This document shows positions 47,924 to 56,176 of a stretch of 64,000 nucleotides of DNA, piece by piece (the first letter of the stretch is position 1; each line of letters begins with the position of its first letter). The notes beneath the pieces were generated by a model that made no database searches, had not been told where the DNA came from, and was given only the letters and a program-made list of their open reading frames with translations. Both the position numbers and the translations under genes were made by a program. This stretch comes from Apilactobacillus kunkeei DSM 12361 = ATCC 700308 (lineage in GTDB: Bacteria; Bacillota; Bacilli; Lactobacillales; Lactobacillaceae): the NCBI RefSeq assembly GCF_001281265.1, contig NZ_JXDB01000005.1:57874-121873 (forward strand), read 5' to 3'.

Positions 47924-49258
47924 CTATAATGCCTTGCTACCAAAATCACGAGGTTGAATAAATACTTCGATGATTGGGTATAACATTAGGATTCCTAAGA
48001 AGATGAACCCATATTCGTATGCAGTATTAACGCTGACAAAACTTGATAGCGCTGATACAACCACGGTGATTAATGAAACTCCCAAACCTTGTGCCATGGT
48101 TTGTAATACTGAGCTTAATGTATTGGCTGAGTTTCTTTCATCCATTGGAATTTCAGAGAATGTAACGGCATTGTAGCAGGTAAGTGCTAGTGAACGACCA
48201 CATCCTGAAATAAACGCTAGACCAGCAATGATGAAACGAATTGTAGTAGGTTGAATCCATGCCAGTGCAGCCGTACTGATTCCAACAGTAAATAGTGCAA
48301 TTAATAATGAAGCTTTGTACTTAATATGTCTGATAATTACGTTTGTAAATGGTTTGATACCAATGTTTCCGATGAAAACGAAAATGACATAGTATCCAGC
48401 AACCAATGCTGACCAGTGGAATACGGTTTGTAAGTACACTGTTAATAGGTAAGGGAGGGCACCAACAGATAACCATAGGAATGTTCCACCGGTTTGATAG
48501 ATTCTAAATGAACTGACCTTTAAGGCCTTAATATCAAATAGGGGGTTATCTACATGTGATAAATGATGACCGACCACTAGAATCATTAATAGACCGATTA
48601 GTACCAAGATACCAGCTGTAGGCCAGTATTCTCTACCATAAGTGGCAATTTCAGCACCGATTAGGATGAAACCAGATGAGATGGCAATTTCGATAAAGCC
48701 TAGGAAATCAAACTTAGTGCTGCTCTTTTGAGTATCTTTTTCAACTAACTTAATACCGATAATAATTGCTAATAATCCGATTGGCACGTTGATTAAGAAA
48801 ATCCATTGCCAAGTAAGATACTTAACGAAGAATCCACCAATGATAGGTGCAATCGCTGGAGCGATTAGTGCAGGCCATACTAGGTAGTTAGCCATTCTAA
48901 GTAGTTGGTTGGATGGTGTCTTTTCCAACATGATTAAACGAGCGGTAGGAGTCATTAGTGATCCAGCAAACCCTTGGATAAAACGACTCGCTAATAGAAA
49001 TGAGAAGGTAGGTGCAATAGCATCACCTAATGAACTTAAGACGAATAGTAAGGTTGCCAATAGCCAAGCATTTTTCTTACCAATTCGTTTAGCAATCCAC
49101 CCGCTTAATGGGATGAAGATAGCCATAGTAATAAAGTAGATACTTACCGTTAATGAAAGTGAAGAAGTAGGCACGTTTAGACTTCTTCCAATGTACGGTA
49201 AAGCAGTTGTTACGATTGTCGCATCTAAAAATTGCATGAATAGACTTGAAGCCATCAA
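47924..49258 (-). CDS. MFS drug transporter, DHA2 (EmrB/QacA) family; N-terminus uncertain
   Basis: A major-facilitator exporter of 444 visible residues with 12-14 helices. FLDATIVTTALPYIG is the DHA2 motif in helix 1, and GWIAKRIGKKNAWL is the loop 2-3 motif. The called start is TTG 49258, in the middle of helix 1 with no ribosome-binding site. The frame stays open to codon 49288 (encoding ISNYIKVALLM in front), where the family usually begins. The good AGGAAAGGAAATG site there starts a different frame at ATG 49295; removing one T from its ATTTATT would join the two. I suspect a one-base frameshift or an ATT start. Confidence 0.8.
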   Translation of the reverse strand: MMASSLFMQFLDATIVTTALPYIGRSLNVPTSSLSLTVSIYFITMAIFIPLSGWIAKRIGKKNAWLLATLLFVLSSLGDAIAPTFSFLLASRFIQGFAGSLMTPTARLIMLEKTPSNQLLRMANYLVWPALIAPAIAPIIGGFFVKYLTWQWIFLINVPIGLLAIIIGIKLVEKDTQKSSTKFDFLGFIEIAISSGFILIGAEIATYGREYWPTAGILVLIGLLMILVVGHHLSHVDNPLFDIKALKVSSFRIYQTGGTFLWLSVGALPYLLTVYLQTVFHWSALVAGYYVIFVFIGNIGIKPFTNVIIRHIKYKASLLIALFTVGISTAALAWIQPTTIRFIIAGLAFISGCGRSLALTCYNAVTFSEIPMDERNSANTLSSVLQTMAQGLGVSLITVVVSALSSFVSVNTAYEYGFIFLGILMLYPIIEVFIQPRDFGSKAL

Positions 49259-49436
49259 TAATGCGACTTTGATATAATTGCTGATAATAAATCATTTCCT
49301 TTCCTTTCCTATATTTATACTTAAAAAAGTATATCATAAATTTTTTTTAAGATTAATGTAATGATTTGACGGATGAAAGTGATACTGGAATAATTAAAAA
49401 TATATTGGCGTGCGAAATAAAAGGGGGCAATTTTAA

Positions 49437-50327
49437 TTGATTAAAATTCATCAACTAACTGATTCAACATGGGTTGAAATGGTCGATGCCAACACCAAGG
49501 AAGTTGTTGAAACCATCGATAAATACAAACTACCAAATATCTTAAAAGGGTATATGTTAGATGCCCATGAACATTCTCGTTTTGAATATGATCCGGTCAA
49601 AAAGTATTCTGTCATGATTATGCGTGCACTAATTAGTGGACAAGATGAAAACGTACAAACTTCACCGGTTGTCATTGCTTTTACCAATGATTTAATTATT
49701 ACCAAGAGTGATTCAAGATACCGTATCAAACAAGAAACTAGATGTAACAAGTTCGATATGGTGTTTAACATGCTACAAAGAATTAACAAGCCATACATGA
49801 ATAAACTAGATCAAATCAACGAATCTGTTGAAAATTTACAAAACAAGCGTAGTAAGAATAGCGTTAACAATCACCATCTAAACGAAATCGCAATTCTAAA
49901 GAATGACTTGGTATACTTAAAGACGGCTACTGCTGCTAATATCATGTCAATCAATCAACTACAAAAGTCTAGTGATAACTTTGAAATTCCGATTTCATTT
50001 AACCAACGTCAAGACCAACACATCGACGATGTTGCTGTTGAATACGAAGAAAGCAAGTATATGTTTGATGTGCTAGACGAAATCGTTAGTCAGATTGAAG
50101 ATACATACAGTAATATCATTAATAATAATCTAAATGATGTTATGAAGGTGTTGACTGTTTGGTCATTAATCCTAGCAATCCCACCAATTATTAGTGGATT
50201 CTATGGGATGAATGTGAATGTCCTTCCGTTCGCTAACAGCAGTTGGTCATGGTTCTTCACATTGGTTATCACTGTAGCTATTATTTATTGGATGATTTAC
50301 TACCTAAAGAAACATCACGATTTATAA
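49437..50327 (+). CDS. CorA-family magnesium/cobalt transporter
   Basis: A 296-residue CorA-type channel: a long soluble N-terminal funnel domain (residues 1-230, largely helical) and two membrane helices at the C-terminus (about 235-255 and 265-290). The selectivity motif GMN lies in GFYGMNVNVLPF. It probably imports Mg2+. Translation starts at TTG 49437 behind GGGGGCAA. A weak terminator follows and the promoter probably lies in the AT-rich gap shared with the divergent MFS gene. Confidence 0.9.
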   Translation: MIKIHQLTDSTWVEMVDANTKEVVETIDKYKLPNILKGYMLDAHEHSRFEYDPVKKYSVMIMRALISGQDENVQTSPVVIAFTNDLIITKSDSRYRIKQETRCNKFDMVFNMLQRINKPYMNKLDQINESVENLQNKRSKNSVNNHHLNEIAILKNDLVYLKTATAANIMSINQLQKSSDNFEIPISFNQRQDQHIDDVAVEYEESKYMFDVLDEIVSQIEDTYSNIINNNLNDVMKVLTVWSLILAIPPIISGFYGMNVNVLPFANSSWSWFFTLVITVAIIYWMIYYLKKHHDL

Positions 50328-50334
50328 AATTACA

Positions 50335-50367
50335 AAGCTGATTATGTTTTCATAGTTGGCTTTTTGT
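50335..50367 (+). terminator. Rho-independent terminator after corA
   Basis: AAGCTGATTATG pairs with CATAGTTGGCTT (several G-U pairs) around TTTT, followed by TTTTTG. Confidence 0.65.
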
Positions 50368-50429
50368 TTGAATTAGGAAAGGAAAGTGATGTGAAATATT
50401 AAGAAAAGGTAAAAGTGATAATTAATTAA

Positions 50430-50467
50430 TGTAAGCGCTTTACTATGCATTAGAATGAATGTATAAT
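50430..50467 (+). promoter_or_regulatory. Candidate glcU promoter with cre-like CcpA site
   Basis: TATAAT (50462-50467) is a perfect -10; the -35 (TTTACT, 50439-50444) is poor. TGTAAGCGCTTTAC (50430-50443) resembles the CcpA operator TGWAARCGYTWNCW in 12 of 14 positions and overlaps the -35. Catabolite repression of glucose uptake is an odd but reported pattern for secondary importers; hprK is present in this window. Confidence 0.55.
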
Positions 50468-50566
50468 GAAAAATGTTAAATGGTGGAGTATAGCTATTGC
50501 ATTGCTACACTAGAAGAAAAACAAAAAGTATAATTATAATCAGAGTATAAAAAAGGAAGTGTTAAG

Positions 50567-51436
50567 ATGGATATCTTAATCGGAATATTACCTGCTCTTC
50601 TATGGGGGGTAGGACCACTAATCGCTACCAAGTTTGGTGGTAAACCTGTTGAACAAGTGTTAGGAACTGGATATGGTCAATTAGCAATTGGTATAATTAT
50701 TTACCTATTTACTAGACCTGCTATTTCATTTCAAGAATTCCTATGGCCATTCTTAGGTGGGGTTGCATGGGCAGTTGCTCAATACATGCAATTCAGCTCA
50801 TTTACTAAGATGAATGTTTCTACTGCAATGCCTATCTCAACTGGTCTTCAATTAATTGAAATTCCACTTTGTGGAGTTATCTTCTTTGGTGAATGGGGAT
50901 CACCTTTAGCTAAGTTAATCGGTTTCTTAAGTATCGCACTATTGATTCTAGGAACTACTTGTACTAGTTACGTTGACAAGGGAGTTGTTAGAAAGAAACT
51001 TGATTACAAAGCTGGTATGCCATTATTAATCATTGGATCATTTGGTTACACTGCATGTTCTGTTTTCCCAAGAATTACTAACGCTTCTGGATTAGTTGGA
51101 TTGTTACCACAAACATTTGGTATGTTCTTAGGTGCTGTTGTTGTTACATTTGTACTAAACGGTAAAGCAGCATTTGGTTACTTAAAATCAAAGGTTACAT
51201 TCAAGAGTGGAATCATTGGTTTACTAGGTGGATTAGGTACTTTAGCATACTTAACTTCATTGAAGTTAAATGGTGTTGCTAACGCATTCCCACTAACTCA
51301 AATGAACGTTGTTGTTTCAACTTTAGGTGGTTTAATCATTCTAAAGGAAAACAAAAACAAGAAAGAAATTATTTTTACAGTTATCGGTTTATTAATGATT
51401 GTGGTTGCCGCAATTCTAATCGGTCACTTAGAATAG
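50567..51436 (+). CDS. glcU: GlcU/GRP-family glucose uptake permease
   Basis: A 289-residue protein with ten hydrophobic segments of the glucose/ribose porter (drug-metabolite transporter) superfamily. GILPALLWGVGPLIATKFGG at the start and NAFPLTQMNVVVSTLGGLI near the end match GlcU/RbsU. GlcU imports glucose with protons and needs a cytosolic glucokinase or glucose dehydrogenase; gdh lies near 47 kb. AAGGAAG precedes ATG 50567. The 130 bases upstream hold a candidate promoter and cre. Confidence 0.9.
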   Translation: MDILIGILPALLWGVGPLIATKFGGKPVEQVLGTGYGQLAIGIIIYLFTRPAISFQEFLWPFLGGVAWAVAQYMQFSSFTKMNVSTAMPISTGLQLIEIPLCGVIFFGEWGSPLAKLIGFLSIALLILGTTCTSYVDKGVVRKKLDYKAGMPLLIIGSFGYTACSVFPRITNASGLVGLLPQTFGMFLGAVVVTFVLNGKAAFGYLKSKVTFKSGIIGLLGGLGTLAYLTSLKLNGVANAFPLTQMNVVVSTLGGLIILKENKNKKEIIFTVIGLLMIVVAAILIGHLE

Positions 51437-51442
51437 TCAAAT

Positions 51443-51477
51443 AAAAAAGACCTACCATTATTGGTAGGCCTTTTTTT
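51443..51477. terminator. Bidirectional terminator after glcU
   Basis: AGACCTACCA pairs with TGGTAGGCCT around TTAT, with A-run and T-run on the two sides. It serves glcU and the convergent DUF308 gene. Confidence 0.9.
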
Positions 51478-51485
51478 ATTTGGAT

Positions 51486-52001
51486 TTAAATTGAATGAAC
51501 GATCATTAAAATTCCGCTCACTAGGAAGAAAATTCCAACCAAGAAAGCAACTGATAACGCAGATGCCACTGGGGAAATTAATAATAAAATACCAACGATT
51601 ATACCTAAGATAGCAAAGACTACATCCATAATGTAGTAACCGTGGCTGACATCTTTAACATATTTAGCAAGTGATAATGCTGTTAATGAGTCTAAAATGA
51701 ACATAATTGCAAAGAAAATAGCAATGTATAACATTCCAAAAGCACCATTGAATAACATTAATACACCGATTAAAATATCTAAAATACTGTTAAAAATAAT
51801 CCAACCCTTTGAATCGAAGACATCACGCATATGGGTAAGCTTAAAAATACCTCTAATGATTGAAAATACTGCAACAATAAGTACAACAGTACTAAATGCT
51901 ACATCGGGTCTAGATACTGAAATAATCCCAGCAATTACTCCCAAAATGCCGACGATAAATGAGAATGGATCAAATTCATTGATTCTATTCATAAATTTCA
52001 C
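51486..52001 (-). CDS. HdeD/DUF308-family membrane protein
   Basis: A 171-residue protein with six hydrophobic segments in three pairs, typical of the HdeD-like DUF308 family; IVGILGVIAGIISVSRPDVA and the repeated GI(I/L) patterns are visible. Escherichia HdeD aids acid resistance at high cell density, but the Gram-positive members are uncharacterised. It starts at ATG 52001 behind AAAGAGGTG on the minus strand. The 150 bases upstream are T-rich. Confidence 0.82.
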   Translation of the reverse strand: MKFMNRINEFDPFSFIVGILGVIAGIISVSRPDVAFSTVVLIVAVFSIIRGIFKLTHMRDVFDSKGWIIFNSILDILIGVLMLFNGAFGMLYIAIFFAIMFILDSLTALSLAKYVKDVSHGYYIMDVVFAILGIIVGILLLISPVASALSVAFLVGIFFLVSGILMIVHSI

Positions 52002-52168
52002 CTCTTTTAGTTGAGATTACCCTAATTATAATTCAATCTAATATTGCAAAATCAATTTAAAACGTTTTTTAAGTAATTTTTAAGGTTTATTTTTTAAGGG
52101 GAATTTTTTTAAACTATTTAGAATTATCGGTATAATTAGAAATATTATAAATGATTGAAGGAAAAATA

Positions 52169-52495
52169 ATGGGTAGAGTAATTACAGTTTTAGAACGCCA
52201 TAAAAATCTTATCAAAGTTAAGTTCCGTGGTGAGTTTGGTTACTTCTTTCCAGACACGAATTTAGTTAATCAATCATCCAATGTTGAAACCTTTGTTGAT
52301 GCCGAAAAGACACTGGCAAAACACTTAGCCAAAGAAGATGATCAACTAATCATGGTGCCACGTGGCTTTGATGTCGATGACTTATTATTCATTGTCCAAG
52401 CAATTTCAAAAGAAGAAATCAAAGTAGGTAACGAGGGTGATTTAGGCATCTTTGAGATTAATCCCGATGGCAAAATAAAAAGACAGGCAGAATAA
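52169..52495 (+). CDS. Hypothetical protein (108 residues)
   Basis: No family recognised. The product is soluble; the first 35 residues (VITVLERHKNLIKVKFRGEF) look like beta strands, followed by a helical, acidic stretch. GAAGGA precedes ATG 52169, which I prefer to ATG 52151. Its stop lies inside a terminator hairpin. It stands alone between the DUF308 gene and asnS. Confidence 0.65.
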   Translation: MGRVITVLERHKNLIKVKFRGEFGYFFPDTNLVNQSSNVETFVDAEKTLAKHLAKEDDQLIMVPRGFDVDDLLFIVQAISKEEIKVGNEGDLGIFEINPDGKIKRQAE

Positions 52496-52511
52496 TCTGC
52501 TTGTCTTTTTT
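52478..52511. terminator. Terminator after the 52169 gene, overlapping its stop
   Basis: AAAAAGACA...CAGA pairs with TCTG...TGTCTTTTT. The left arm holds the last codons and the stop. It may also serve asnS from the other side. Confidence 0.75.
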
Positions 52512-52519
52512 AAAATGTA

Positions 52520-53908
52520 TTAGAATTTAGCGCTACCTGGTTCACGTGGGAATGGGATAACATCTCTAATGTTTTCCATACCAGTAACGTACATAACTAG
52601 ACGTTCGAAACCAATACCGAAACCGGAATGCTTGATTTCACCGTACTTACGTAGGTCTTCGTACCAGTCATATTCTTCTGGATTTAAATCAAATTCTTTG
52701 ATTTTGTCGTTTAAAACGTCGTAACGTTCTTCACGTTCACTACCACCAACAATTTCACCGATACCTGGTACTAAACAGTCAGCAGCGGCAACAGTTTTAC
52801 CATCATCGTTATCGCGCATGTAGAATGCTTTGATATCTCTTGGGTAATCAGTTAAGAAAGTAGGGCGCTTGTAAACATCTTCACACAAGTATCTTTCGTG
52901 TTCAGATTGTAAATCAATTCCCCATTCAACCGGAACTTTAAATTCAACATCTGCATCTTGAAGTAATTTCACAGCATCAGTGTAGGTTACACGAGCAAAA
53001 TCTTCACTAGCAGTCTTTTGTAATTTTTCGATTAGACCTGGTTTAACATTTTCATCTAGGAATTCTAGTTCGTCTTTAGCATGATCTAAAACGTAGTTGA
53101 TAACATATTTTAGTAAACCTTCAGCGACATCCATCATACCTGGTAGGCGAGTGTATGCCATGTCTGGTTCAATCATCCAGAATTCTGAAGCATGACGAGG
53201 AGTGTGTGAGTTTTCAGCTCTAAAAGTAGGACCAAAAGTGTATACATTCTTGAATGCCATGGTGAATGCTTCTTCTGGAAGTTGACCACTAACAGTTAGG
53301 TTAGTTTCAGTCTTGAAGAAGTCTTTTGAGTTGTCTACGTGACCTTGGTCATCCTTTGGAAGGTTATCCATGTCCATAGTTGTAACTCTAAACATTTCAC
53401 CGGCACCTTCAGTATCACTACTTGTGATGATTGGTGTGTTAACGTAAACGAAGTCATTGTGTTGTAGGTATTCGTGAACTGCAAATGCAGCTAGTGAACG
53501 AATTCTAAATACTGAGTAGAAAGTATTAGTACGTGGACGCAAGTGAGCGATAGTACGTAGGAATTCGTAAGAAGTCTTTTTCTTTTGTAGAGGATAGTCA
53601 GAGTCTGAACGACCAACTAGTTCTACTTTTTCTCCGTGCACTTCAAAAGGTTGAGGAGCATCTGGAGTCTTCACAAAGGCACCTTCAACGGTGATTGTTG
53701 AAGCGATTGGAAGCTTACTGATTTGTTCAAAGTTTTCGTTACTCTTTTTAACGATAATTTGAGCGCTCTTGAAGCAAGAACCATCGTTTAATTCGATAAA
53801 ACTAATGTTTTTTGAACCACGAATGGTCTTAATTGAACCTTCAAGAGAAACTGTTGTGTTGTCTTCTAGATCTTTAGTATATAGATCCTTAACACTTAGT
53901 TGTGTCAT
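52520..53908 (-). CDS. asnS: Asparaginyl-tRNA synthetase
   Basis: A class IIb synthetase of 462 residues charging tRNA-Asn. An N-terminal OB fold is followed by the catalytic core with [18 protein letters not shown], motif 2 as [25 protein letters not shown] (split here by function, not by a gap) and motif 3 [15 protein letters not shown]. The 462-residue length is close to the longer E. coli type rather than the 430-residue form common in bacilli. I start at ATG 53908 ([10 protein letters not shown]); the open frame continues 19 codons into the T-box leader. A T-box controls it. Confidence 0.95.
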   Translation of the reverse strand: MTQLSVKDLYTKDLEDNTTVSLEGSIKTIRGSKNISFIELNDGSCFKSAQIIVKKSNENFEQISKLPIASTITVEGAFVKTPDAPQPFEVHGEKVELVGRSDSDYPLQKKKTSYEFLRTIAHLRPRTNTFYSVFRIRSLAAFAVHEYLQHNDFVYVNTPIITSSDTEGAGEMFRVTTMDMDNLPKDDQGHVDNSKDFFKTETNLTVSGQLPEEAFTMAFKNVYTFGPTFRAENSHTPRHASEFWMIEPDMAYTRLPGMMDVAEGLLKYVINYVLDHAKDELEFLDENVKPGLIEKLQKTASEDFARVTYTDAVKLLQDADVEFKVPVEWGIDLQSEHERYLCEDVYKRPTFLTDYPRDIKAFYMRDNDDGKTVAAADCLVPGIGEIVGGSEREERYDVLNDKIKEFDLNPEEYDWYEDLRKYGEIKHSGFGIGFERLVMYVTGMENIRDVIPFPREPGSAKF

Positions 53909-53944
53909 GTGATTCACGCCTTTCCGTAAACTATAAATAGCGGT

Positions 53945-54172
53945 AAATAAAAAACTTTCGCCCAAAAATTAGGACGAAAGTTCCGCGGTACCACCTAAAG
54001 TGCCTATAACTAGGCCACTCAATCAAATAACGCATTGATGCGCGTTCGTTTCTACTAAAGATTCAAAACGAAAACAAATAGGTGTTATTCATTGATGAAA
54101 GTATTATTAAGCTCTCACTATCCTTAACTCGCTGCTAAGATTCATCAATTACTCATCCGTATTTATAGTTCT
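53945..54172 (-). promoter_or_regulatory. T-box riboswitch controlling asnS
   Basis: On the minus strand the T-box core AGGTGGTACCGCGG (53983-53996) is present, directly followed by a terminator (CTTTCG/CGAAAG stem, 53955-53980) with a run of T. The stem I region lies at about 54050-54170; a GAATAACACC segment there offers AAC (54084-54086) as the Asn specifier codon. Uncharged tRNA-Asn would stabilise the antiterminator and turn asnS on. The specifier is inferred from the downstream gene. The 160 bases beyond, to 54332, show only AT-rich sequence. Confidence 0.92.
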
Positions 54173-54332
54173 ATCATATTAACTATTTTCACATTTAAAT
54201 ATTACCACTATTTTGACATCAATTACAATATAAAAGTAGGGCAAAGACAAAAAAGCATATTGATTGCATTAGATATGTAAATATTGGATAATAAATCCAT
54301 CAAATACTTATTTTATGTAAGGAGAACGAAAA

Positions 54333-54725
54333 ATGCCAAAAATGAATATTGACATAATCAAGGGCCACGACCGAGATTACTTAAAGCAACTAATGGATAT
54401 TTCCTACCATGTCATGTTAGACTGCTTCGGTGCTCCAGACGGAGATAGATATCAAATTCTAACTCAACATGAAGATTTTGAAATGAATATTTTAGATACC
54501 GGACTAGGTTTTGATCGTACTAACGACGTTGTCGTATTTAGTCTTACCACTAGACCAAGAACTAAGGAACAAAAGTTGAAATTCTACCACGACTTGGCTG
54601 AACAACTGGAAGACAAGCTAGGTATCAAGAAGAGCGACTTAATGATTAACTTAACTACCAATACCGATGAGGACTGGAGTTTTGGAAATGGAGTCGCTCA
54701 ATTTATTGATGGTCCACTAAAATAA
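54333..54725 (+). CDS. Tautomerase-superfamily protein (Tautomerase_2 type)
   Basis: A 130-residue protein with Pro directly after the start Met (MPKMNIDIIKGHDRD), the usual catalytic residue in this superfamily, and the family-typical DRYQILTQH, LDTGLGFDRT, LTTRPRTKEQKLKFY and NTDEDWSFGNGVAQF. The substrate is not known. AAGGAG precedes ATG 54333. It is monocistronic, with its own terminator. Confidence 0.85.
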   Translation: MPKMNIDIIKGHDRDYLKQLMDISYHVMLDCFGAPDGDRYQILTQHEDFEMNILDTGLGFDRTNDVVVFSLTTRPRTKEQKLKFYHDLAEQLEDKLGIKKSDLMINLTTNTDEDWSFGNGVAQFIDGPLK

Positions 54726-54755
54726 AAAAGTGCGGTTATTGAGCCGCACTTTTTA
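54724..54755 (+). terminator. Rho-independent terminator after the tautomerase gene
   Basis: AAAAAGTGCGG and CCGCACTTTTT form a perfect stem around TTATTGAG. It overlaps the stop by one or two bases. Confidence 0.93.
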
Positions 54756-55028
54756 TGTAGAGTTAGTTTGTAAGTTAAGATAACAAGCTGAGTTGAAAAG
54801 GTGTATCAAGTTATCAGCTTCAACTCGATAATAGCACGATACGGCGACATCGTTAACTAAAAGTTTAGTAACAAAGTATAAGATATATTATTAGAAATAT
54901 TAAATGAAATAATCATAATTTAATTGTTGGGTTAAAAGTAGCTAATATATTTTGTTAGAAACTAGCAATCACAGCAATTAGACACATTGTCTATCTTAAA
55001 TGAAAATAAAAGAGTGAGGTTTATATAT
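54756..55028 (+). other. Gene-free region with interlocking inverted repeats before the oxidoreductase gene
   Basis: This 273-base spacer has no gene. At 54779-54826 several complementary pairs interlock: GATAAC (54779-54784) with GTTATC (54810-54815), AGCTGA (54786-54791) with TCAGCT (54814-54819), and GAGTTGAA (54790-54797) with TTCAACTC (54819-54826). The order would allow a pseudoknot or mutually exclusive helices. A further ACGAT/ATCGT pair flanks 54837-54854. The remaining part to the gene is AT-rich. No riboswitch class that I know is recognisable. Confidence 0.4.
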
Positions 55029-55991
55029 ATGAAAGTGGTTAATATTGCCAGCGCAAAAAAATTGAATTCATTGGTTGATGCCCCCATGCCAGAACTAAAA
55101 GAGGGGGATGTTTTAGTTAAAATTCATGCAGTCGGATTGAACCATGTTGATTTGTTATGGGCGGATCAACAGGTTAAACCAGACGATACAATTTTAGGTT
55201 TGGAAATGGCTGGTGAAGTCGTTGACGGAAATAATACTAAGTATAATGTAGGAACTCGCGTAATGGGATTGATAGATAACGGTGGATATGCTGAATACAT
55301 CGCAGTTCCGGCAGAACGATTAATGCCAATTCCAGCCAACATTGATTACAAGAAAGCGGCCACGATTCCAGAGAGTTTTCTAACCGCTTATCAAACGCTA
55401 TTTACCATCGGAAATCTGCATGATAATCAAACTGTCTTAATTCATGCGGGAGCTAGTGGTGTAGGAACTGCTGCAATTCAATTGGTTAAGCAACTTACCA
55501 AGGCTACCGTCATTACAACTTCTAGTACCAAGAAGACCGATATTTGTTTAGAATATGGTGCTGATTACGCAATTGATTACCGCAATAGCGACTTTGCAGA
55601 AGAGGTACAAAGAATTACCGATGGTCACGGTGCCGACTTAATCTTGGACTTCATTGGTGCCAGTTATTATCAACAAAACATTAAGTCAGTTGCAATGGAC
55701 GGACAAATCATCCTAATTGGTAATCTTGGTGGAAGTGAAATCAAAGACGTTAATATCATGGACATTATTGGGAAGAGGATCACCATTACTGGAACTTTGC
55801 TTTCATCCAGAAGTAGCGAGTATAAAGCCCAATTGATTAATGATTTTAGCAATGACGTGTATGATTTGTTAGCGGATGATAAAATTAAACTATATGTAAG
55901 CAATGAATTTGATTTATCTGAATCAGCACAAGCTTTAACATGTATGCGTGAAAAACAAAATACCGGTAAAATCATCTTAAATGTTAAGTAG
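55029..55991 (+). CDS. Zinc-independent MDR-family oxidoreductase (quinone-oxidoreductase-like)
   Basis: A 320-residue member of the medium-chain dehydrogenase superfamily without the zinc ligands. AVGLNHVDLLWADQQV, LGLEMAGEVVDG, IPESFLTAYQTLF and the NADPH loop HAGASGVGTAAIQLVKQL are typical of the QOR branch; GQIILIGNLGG and NTGKIILNV come later. Members reduce quinones or other alpha,beta-unsaturated carbonyls; the substrate is unknown. I start at ATG 55029 behind GTGAGG; the open frame reaches back to 54987. Confidence 0.87.
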   Translation: MKVVNIASAKKLNSLVDAPMPELKEGDVLVKIHAVGLNHVDLLWADQQVKPDDTILGLEMAGEVVDGNNTKYNVGTRVMGLIDNGGYAEYIAVPAERLMPIPANIDYKKAATIPESFLTAYQTLFTIGNLHDNQTVLIHAGASGVGTAAIQLVKQLTKATVITTSSTKKTDICLEYGADYAIDYRNSDFAEEVQRITDGHGADLILDFIGASYYQQNIKSVAMDGQIILIGNLGGSEIKDVNIMDIIGKRITITGTLLSSRSSEYKAQLINDFSNDVYDLLADDKIKLYVSNEFDLSESAQALTCMREKQNTGKIILNVK

Positions 55992-55993
55992 AA

Positions 55994-56018
55994 AGACGCC
56001 TAATATGGGCGTTTTTTT
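55994..56018 (+). terminator. Rho-independent terminator after the oxidoreductase gene
   Basis: AGACGCC pairs with GGGCGTT around TAATAT, followed by TTTTTT. Confidence 0.85.
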
Positions 56019-56057
56019 ATTGTTTTGAAAAATGTCAAGATTAAAAATTTTACAATT

Positions 56058-56106
56058 TGTAACCAAACATTTAATAATTTGTAAAGAAATTGGGGAAAAT
56101 TGTAAC
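56058..56106 (+). promoter_or_regulatory. Repeated TGTAA(C/A) motifs, candidate WalR-type sites
   Basis: TGTAAC (56058-56063), TGTAAA (56080-56085) and TGTAAC (56101-56106) recur every 21-22 bases, two helical turns, before the lysozyme gene. WalR recognises TGTWAH hexamers spaced by 5 bases; the intermediate hexamers here (such as ATTTAA) fit poorly. WalKR control of wall hydrolases makes the idea reasonable but unproven. Confidence 0.3.
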
Positions 56107-56176
56107 TTGTGTATATCATTCTCGCAATATTTAGATTGTACAATAGAGATAATCATAATTGTTAAAGGATGAGAGT

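Noticed and set aside
55670..55975. 101-codon minus-strand frame inside the oxidoreductase gene
   Set aside because: Shadow of the MDR coding frame; no start signal or promoter.
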